NCBI GenBank assembly: GCA_002494215.1
Contig: DLBF01000015.1
Coordinates: 1-18,349 of the forward strand
Direction: 5' to 3'
Source of the DNA: Prevotellaceae bacterium UBA7028
GTDB taxonomy: Bacteria > Bacteroidota > Bacteroidia > Bacteroidales > Bacteroidaceae
DNA: 18,349 nucleotides
The notes beneath the pieces were generated by a model that saw only the letters and a program-made list of their open reading frames with translations, had not been told where the DNA came from and ran no database searches. Each line of letters begins with the position of its first letter. Position 1 is the stretch's first letter. Both the position numbers and the translations under genes were made by a program. Shown here piece after piece: positions 14,510 through 18,349 of the stretch.

Positions 14510-16423
14510 TTAGTCCGTTTTGCCATAACCGTTCCAGATGTTACTGGTAACGGATGATGCCGTAGAGACAGACGGTGAACTGCTTGATACGATGGTCATG
14601 CTGGAACCCATGCTACTATTTGACGGCACCTTGAAGTAGTATTTAGTGGTGCTGCCACTTTTGAAGGAGTACCAACTGCCCTTACTATAGGAAGAAGACT
14701 TGGATGTTACCCCACTCAGGCTACTTCCATTCTCCAATCCGCCAATAGCCGCTACGTTGCCTCCCGTAATATAAAGCTTGAAGCCACCCTCAGTATTGGC
14801 ATCGATGCCCACCTCTGGCTGTCTGCTTGCCACGGCAAAGATATTGCCACCCTTGATGTAGAAGTTGCCGTTAGCATCCAGTCCATCGTTACCGCTGCTG
14901 TTTCCCATCACATAGCCACCGCTGATGGTAAAGTCGCTGGCCGAGTTGATAGCATCGTCGCTTGATTCTGCATAGATATAGCCGTCGGTAATCTCGATAG
15001 TGCTCTTCGATTCTATAGCCTCGTGGCTCTTGGCAATGGCAATGATGGTGCCACCGTTTATGACGATACCACCAGAGTAGGTGTAGTTCTTGTTATTGTG
15101 ACCACCGCCGCCACCAGGACCGCCTGGGCCGCCTGGGCCTTCAGGAACACCAGACTCATAGGCCTGTACAGATGCAACTTCCGTTCTGGTTCCAGCTTTG
15201 ATAGCCTTTGCAGATGCCGAGTAGCTGCTATAGCTGTAATTAGAACCCGATGCCGTAGCGTTAATGGTACCACCATTGATGGTCAGCGTTCCGTCCGCCT
15301 TAATACCCTTGCCCCCCGTTCCGGAGCTCTTCAGCGTCAGAGTTCCACCGTTGATAGTCATGTCGCCGTCTGCATCCAGACCTGCACAACCCTTGGCATC
15401 CTTTTCTTCGCTGTCATAAGTGCCGTTGCCTGTGGTTGTAACATTTATCTCACCATTGCTGACCCTCATGTCACCTGCAGCCTTTACGCCTTTCGACGCA
15501 GCTGCCGTAGTGGTAACGGTCAGGGTGCCGCCTTCAAGATAGATATTGCCAGAGTCTTCATCGTCGTGTGCATCTGTCTCACCTGTAGAAGTGTCACCAT
15601 CCAGATCGCATTGAATGCCGTCATCACCTACGCCCTTGATAGTTACTGTACCACTCTTCATCTGGAAGTATTCGTTACAGCTGATGCCATCGCCAACGGC
15701 CGACGTGATGTTCAGCGTCAGGTTCTTCAGGGTAATATAGTCCCCGCTTTTTATGCCGTGCTTGGTCTTGCCCACCACAGTGAGCGTGCCGTTACCCTGC
15801 AGTTGCAGCTGTCCTTTGCTGTAGAAGCAAGCCTTCTGTGATCCGTTGGCACCATCAGTCAGGGTGTTGCTGGTCTCCTTCTTTGCACTAATTTGGATGC
15901 GCTTACTGTTGGTGATGTTGATGGCTGCATCCGAACTGCAGGTCAGGTTCACGCCTGCCAGTAATACCGTACACTTGTACGAGCCAGAGAGGGCAAACTG
16001 TCCATTGGTGGTGGTACCACTAAGCTGATAGGTTATTTCGTCATTGTCTATAGCCTCGGTATTACTCTGGGCTATCGACACATAGGCCCCGCTGACAGTA
16101 GGTTCAACATACTGCGCTACGTTACCGGCTACGGTCACCGTTGCCGATGTGCCGCTGTAGGCAACCTGCACCAGATTGTCGGTGACTTCCGTATCATCCA
16201 CCGTTATACTGCTGATGTCACTCAATGTAAATGCCTTGTTCAGTATGGTTAATGTGGTGCCGTCAGTATAGGTCATCTCGCCGCACCTTGATGCGGGGAA
16301 CTGATAGGTAATATTACCTACATGCACGTTCAGCGTCTGTGCCGTTGCCGCAACCGTCAGCAACAGTACAGCCACAAGTGCGTATATCTTTTTATTTACC
16401 TGTGATAGAATCATAAACTTCAT
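14510..16423 (-). CDS. Exported carbohydrate-binding beta-helix protein (Cthe_2159 family)
   Basis: The 637-residue protein has a signal peptide (hydrophobic ALVAVLLLTVAATA, cleavage near Gln29) and a short N-terminal module (to about residue 95). A long run of repeats of the form GDMTINGGTLTLKSSG follows, about 20-25 residues each. Such rungs mark the right-handed beta-helix of the Cthe_2159 family (DUF4353), whose founding member binds polygalacturonate and cellulose-like glycans with calcium. Asp-rich turns such as DLDGD and AHDDEDSG could bind calcium. A low-complexity PEGPGGPGGPGGGGG loop lies at about residues 424-441. The C-terminus is Ser-rich. It is transcribed divergently from the AraC-family regulator, 191 bp away, and ends at a clear terminator. 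The actual ligand is unknown. Confidence 0.82.
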   Translation of the reverse strand: MKFMILSQVNKKIYALVAVLLLTVAATAQTLNVHVGNITYQFPASRCGEMTYTDGTTLTILNKAFTLSDISSITVDDTEVTDNLVQVAYSGTSATVTVAGNVAQYVEPTVSGAYVSIAQSNTEAIDNDEITYQLSGTTTNGQFALSGSYKCTVLLAGVNLTCSSDAAINITNSKRIQISAKKETSNTLTDGANGSQKACFYSKGQLQLQGNGTLTVVGKTKHGIKSGDYITLKNLTLNITSAVGDGISCNEYFQMKSGTVTIKGVGDDGIQCDLDGDTSTGETDAHDDEDSGNIYLEGGTLTVTTTAAASKGVKAAGDMRVSNGEINVTTTGNGTYDSEEKDAKGCAGLDADGDMTINGGTLTLKSSGTGGKGIKADGTLTINGGTINATASGSNYSYSSYSASAKAIKAGTRTEVASVQAYESGVPEGPGGPGGPGGGGGHNNKNYTYSGGIVINGGTIIAIAKSHEAIESKSTIEITDGYIYAESSDDAINSASDFTISGGYVMGNSSGNDGLDANGNFYIKGGNIFAVASRQPEVGIDANTEGGFKLYITGGNVAAIGGLENGSSLSGVTSKSSSYSKGSWYSFKSGSTTKYYFKVPSNSSMGSSMTIVSSSSPSVSTASSVTSNIWNGYGKTD

Positions 16424-16614
16424 TTATGCGGATATTATAGCTGTTACAGATTAATTACGTTATTTTTGCAGCAAAGCTGGGCTTTTTTTCTGGAACAACA
16501 CATAACCTTTTGGCAGAATGATTTGGCAAACAGTCGGATGAAAAGGAAATTTTGCCATAATTTCACATATTTTACGGGTATTTTTGTTACGTTTGCACCG
16601 AAAACCATAAAATT

Positions 16615-17487
16615 ATGGACACCAAGATCAACACGAACGTCCCCAATCAATATCTGTTCCACCAGATTCGCGAACTCATAGAGGAACGCGGCGTGATGAT
16701 AATTGATTACACAAGCAAAATGATTGCCAATAAAGAGGCCTACATCTCGCCTTATTCCGTAATAGCGCTTTGTGAAAAGGGGTACACCAAGAGCGAATAC
16801 GACATGAAGCCCGTAGAGTTTCATGCACACGACATCTCTGTGATGCGTCCTGGGCATGTGATAAAAAACATCTTCACATCTGCCGACTATTCGGCTCAAC
16901 TGATAATTACCTCGGCATCCTGCCTCAACAGAATGCGGCAACAATATCTTAACCATCACCTTGCCACCCAGAAATACTTTGATATGCACCCCTGCCAGCA
17001 TCTCAGCGAGGAGCAACACCTTCAGGTGTGCAATGCCTTCAGCCTCTTACGTGCGGCTTGCAACGCAGAGGGTATCTACAAGGAAGAACTGATTTACAGC
17101 GCGTTTCATACCTTGATGGTATTACTCAGTACATACCGCAACGAGTTGGACGAAAGCCTGTACGCTACCAGTCGTCAGTTGTCGCCTCAGTTCAACGATG
17201 CTGTCATCGAACACTACCGCCACTCGCGCGAAGTTGGTTTCTATGCCCGTATGTTTCACCTCTCGTCCAAATACTTCTCCACGCTTATCAAACAAGAGAC
17301 AGGCATCAGCGCTGGTGAGTGGATAGACCACTACGTAGTGCTGCAGGCCAAGATGCTGCTCACCAGCCGGCGCGATCTCAGCATCCAGCAGGTAGCCTAC
17401 CAGATGGGCTTTTCCGAACAAGCCTCCTTCAGTCGCTTCTTCAAAAAGAACACCGGGCTTTCACCAACAGAATTCAGGGAGAAATAA
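16615..17487 (+). CDS. AraC-family transcriptional regulator
   Basis: The 290-residue protein ends in the two-helix-turn-helix AraC DNA-binding domain (about residues 195-290): YARMFHLSSKYFSTLIKQET, then LSIQQVAYQMGFSEQASFSRFFKK and the closing GLSPTEFR. The N-terminal 170 residues are consistent with a cupin-like sensor domain (VEFHAHDISVMRPGHVI), but no ligand can be named. It lies divergent from the beta-helix protein gene and is a candidate regulator of it; that link is inferred from position only. A TACGTTTG box (16588-16595) is present 19 bp before the ATG without a recognisable -33 element. No clear T-rich terminator follows on the plus strand, so its transcript may run antisense into the minus-strand RNA candidate downstream. 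Confidence 0.9.
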   Translation: MDTKINTNVPNQYLFHQIRELIEERGVMIIDYTSKMIANKEAYISPYSVIALCEKGYTKSEYDMKPVEFHAHDISVMRPGHVIKNIFTSADYSAQLIITSASCLNRMRQQYLNHHLATQKYFDMHPCQHLSEEQHLQVCNAFSLLRAACNAEGIYKEELIYSAFHTLMVLLSTYRNELDESLYATSRQLSPQFNDAVIEHYRHSREVGFYARMFHLSSKYFSTLIKQETGISAGEWIDHYVVLQAKMLLTSRRDLSIQQVAYQMGFSEQASFSRFFKKNTGLSPTEFREK

Positions 17488-17490
17488 AGC

Positions 17491-17538
17491 AAACTCACAA
17501 ACTCATAAACTCATAAACTTACAAACTCATAAACTCAA
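17491..17538. repeat. 8-bp tandem repeat array (AAACTCAT)
   Basis: Six consecutive octamers read AAACTCAC, AAACTCAT, AAACTCAT, AAACTTAC, AAACTCAT, AAACTCAA. The array begins 3 bp after the AraC-family stop codon and ends just before the terminator hairpin. Confidence 0.8.
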
Positions 17539-17699
17539 ATAAAAGACGGGCATCTTTTCATCACGAAAAAATGCCCGCCGGACTAATCTTTAATCTCTCA
17601 AATTCTTTTTACCTAAAACTAACTAAACGAAATATCTTTGCATGAATGCTTTTCTATACCAACAAGTTCTGTGCCATCACGGCGCTTTCACTTTTTTGT
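17538..17699 (-). ncRNA. Candidate small RNA, promoter to terminator, no ORF
   Basis: On the minus strand a TAACTTTG box (complement of 17705-17712) is followed by about 160 nt without a usable reading frame and then a strong intrinsic terminator. The body has a GCGCC-gtgat-GGCAC stem and a copy of CATGCAAAG complementary to the promoter-proximal CTTTGCATG. Length, promoter type and terminator ending resemble Bacteroidales-1-type RNAs as I remember them. Family assignment is not established and needs a covariance-model search. It is convergent with the AraC-family gene and divergent from leuS. Confidence 0.45.
17540..17577 (-). terminator. Intrinsic terminator of the small RNA candidate
   Basis: On the minus strand a 13-position stem (CGGGCAT, then TTTTTC, against GAAAAG, then ATGCCCG; one A-C mismatch) with loop GTGAT is followed by TCTTTTATTT. 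On the plus strand the same hairpin lacks a T tract, so orientation favours the minus-strand transcript. Confidence 0.75.
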
Positions 17700-17704
17700 C
17701 CATG

Positions 17705-17712
17705 CAAAGTTA
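17705..17712 (-). promoter_or_regulatory. -7 box of the small RNA candidate
   Basis: TAACTTTG on the minus strand fits TAnnTTTG. There is no TTG at the expected -33 spacing. An 8-bp perfect palindrome, GTCGCGAC (17728-17735), sits there instead and could be an operator. Confidence 0.45.
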
Positions 17713-17769
17713 AAGTATTTATTATTTGTCGCGACTTAAGACATATTATAGATTGTCATTTTGTTTAAT

Positions 17770-17873
17770 TTTCTTGATTTATGTCAATCGGATAGGGATT
17801 TTCCCCCGACAAATTTAACCATCCAAGTCGTTTGGAGGGTATAATCGTATCTGTTTGAAGATAAATCAAGAAA
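17770..17873. other. 104-bp structured element closed by a 13-bp perfect inverted repeat
   Basis: TTTCTTGATTTAT (17770-17782) is the exact reverse complement of ATAAATCAAGAAA (17861-17873). Inside are two further hairpins. One is an imperfect stem with CGG/CCG and GGG/CCC pairs (about 17782-17811). The other is a 9-position stem ACCATCCAA/TTGGAGGGT with one mismatch and a GTCGT loop (17818-17840). Together they form a three-way-junction-like shape. No target-site duplication is seen at the ends. It could be a structured RNA, a leuS leader element or a small mobile remnant; the strand cannot be decided. Confidence 0.5.
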
Positions 17874-17958
17874 CATGTGAACACAAAATTGAATTTAGTT
17901 TTTTATTGCATCTTGTCCCGAAATTGTCTCTCCTCGACATAAAAAAGAATAAATTCTT

Positions 17959-17987
17959 TTGTTCTGCACTCGATTTTTCGTAATTTG
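17959..17987 (+). promoter_or_regulatory. Upstream, degenerate promoter copy before leuS
   Basis: TTG (17959-17961), a 19-bp spacer and TAATTTG (17981-17987, one base shorter than consensus) mirror P1 of the aminopeptidase gene. It is followed by an inverted repeat GAGG/CCTC (17987-18001) at the same place where P1 has GAGAC/GTCTC. Confidence 0.5.
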
Positions 17988-18044
17988 AGGAGACCCACCT
18001 CGAAATTACTCACATTCGGAAATAAAAATAAAAATACTTTTATT

Positions 18045-18074
18045 TTGTATTACGCTCACTTATTCGTAATTTTG
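18045..18074 (+). promoter_or_regulatory. Main leuS promoter
   Basis: TTG (18045-18047), a 19-bp spacer and TAATTTTG (18067-18074) match the Bacteroidetes consensus. The spacer TATTACGCTCACTTATTCG is nearly identical to that of P2 of the aminopeptidase gene. The predicted leader is about 27 nt. Confidence 0.75.
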
Positions 18075-18107
18075 CCCCCGAAAATAAGGAATTCACTTAA
18101 ATATAAT

Positions 18108-18349
18108 ATGGCAAAAGAGTACAATTTTAGAGAAATAGACCAGAAATGGCACCAGAAATGGGTGGCCAACAAGACGTACAAAGTGATTGAAGACGAGAGC
18201 CGTAAGAAGTTCTATGTACTGAACATGTTCCCCTATCCCAGCGGTGCAGGACTGCATGTTGGTCACCCCTTAGGTTATATAGCCAGCGATATATATGCCC
18301 GTTACAAGAGATTGCAGGGCTATAATGTGCTGAACCCCATGGGCTACGA
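18108..18349 (+). CDS. leuS: Leucyl-tRNA synthetase, N-terminal part (runs off the window)
   Basis: Eighty codons of a class I aminoacyl-tRNA synthetase are present, which charges tRNA-Leu in the cytoplasm. The N-terminus [20 protein letters not shown] is typical of LeuRS, and [16 protein letters not shown] contains the ATP-binding HIGH signature (HVGH), followed by [20 protein letters not shown]. The start at 18108 lies about 34 bp after a strong promoter. The catalytic KMSKS loop, the editing domain and the anticodon-binding domain would lie beyond the window. Confidence 0.97.
   Translation, partial: MAKEYNFREIDQKWHQKWVANKTYKVIEDESRKKFYVLNMFPYPSGAGLHVGHPLGYIASDIYARYKRLQGYNVLNPMGY

Noticed and set aside
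15023..15841. 272-residue plus-strand frame opposite the beta-helix protein gene
   Set aside because: It mirrors the repeats of the real gene and has no start context or recognisable domain.
16461..16489. TATTTTTG followed by a small CAGC-aaa-GCTG hairpin and a T run before the AraC-family gene
   Set aside because: The hairpin begins where transcription would start, there is no -33 box, and the stem is only four pairs, so neither a promoter nor an attenuator is supported.
16444..17019. 191-residue minus-strand frame overlapping the AraC-family gene
   Set aside because: It is antisense to a well-supported regulator gene and has no promoter box or domain.
17491..17538. CRISPR-like array
   Set aside because: The units are 8 bp with no spacers and there are no cas genes, so it is a simple tandem repeat.
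17770..17873. Miniature transposon ends
   Set aside because: The 13-bp inverted repeat is suggestive, but the flanking bases show no target-site duplication, so I list it only as a structured element.

Overview
The window looks like a chromosomal segment of a gut-type Bacteroidales bacterium, most likely Prevotella/Segatella. The evidence is Bacteroidetes-type promoters (TTG, about 19 bp, TAnnTTTG), lipoproteins with an acidic residue pair after the lipidated Cys, a GH92 mannosidase, an anaerobic sulfatase-maturase-like radical SAM enzyme, the rbfA/ABC-permease pair, and many short intergenic repeats. I see no rRNA, tRNA, CRISPR array, phage or IS transposase gene.

Positions 1-5349 (minus strand) hold a mannose-use operon, transcribed manA-like isomerase, ROK sugar kinase, GH92 alpha-mannosidase lipoprotein, then the first codons of an MFS sugar transporter whose start overlaps the GH92 stop. 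Together these would release mannose from glycans, import it, phosphorylate it and isomerise it to fructose-6-phosphate. Positions 5350-5676 hold the manA promoter and a cluster of GC-rich palindromes. A small unidentified lipoprotein gene follows on the minus strand (5677-6231).

Positions 6547-11134 (plus strand) hold four closely spaced genes: exported C1B aminopeptidase, rbfA, LolC/E-type permease, and anaerobic sulfatase maturase. Each of the three gaps is filled by an inverted-repeat element whose arms touch or contain the flanking stop and start codons. The maturase stop abuts, with no spacer, the stop of a convergent 1061-residue exported protein (11135-14320). That protein joins a zinc-ligand-complete TldD-like half to a half lacking the zinc ligands.

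Positions 14510-16423 (minus) encode an exported Cthe_2159-type beta-helix carbohydrate-binding protein, divergent from an AraC-family regulator (16615-17487, plus). The 620 bp before leuS are rich in signals: an octamer array, a minus-strand small RNA candidate with promoter and terminator, a 104-bp element closed by a 13-bp perfect inverted repeat, and a tandem promoter. That tandem promoter is homologous to the one in front of the aminopeptidase gene. The leuS gene enters at 18108 and runs off the window.

The most notable signals are the single-chain TldD/TldE-like protein, palindromic and simple repeats incorporated in frame into manA and the maturase gene, stop-start helices between genes, the duplicated tandem-promoter element, and the two RNA-like structures upstream of leuS.
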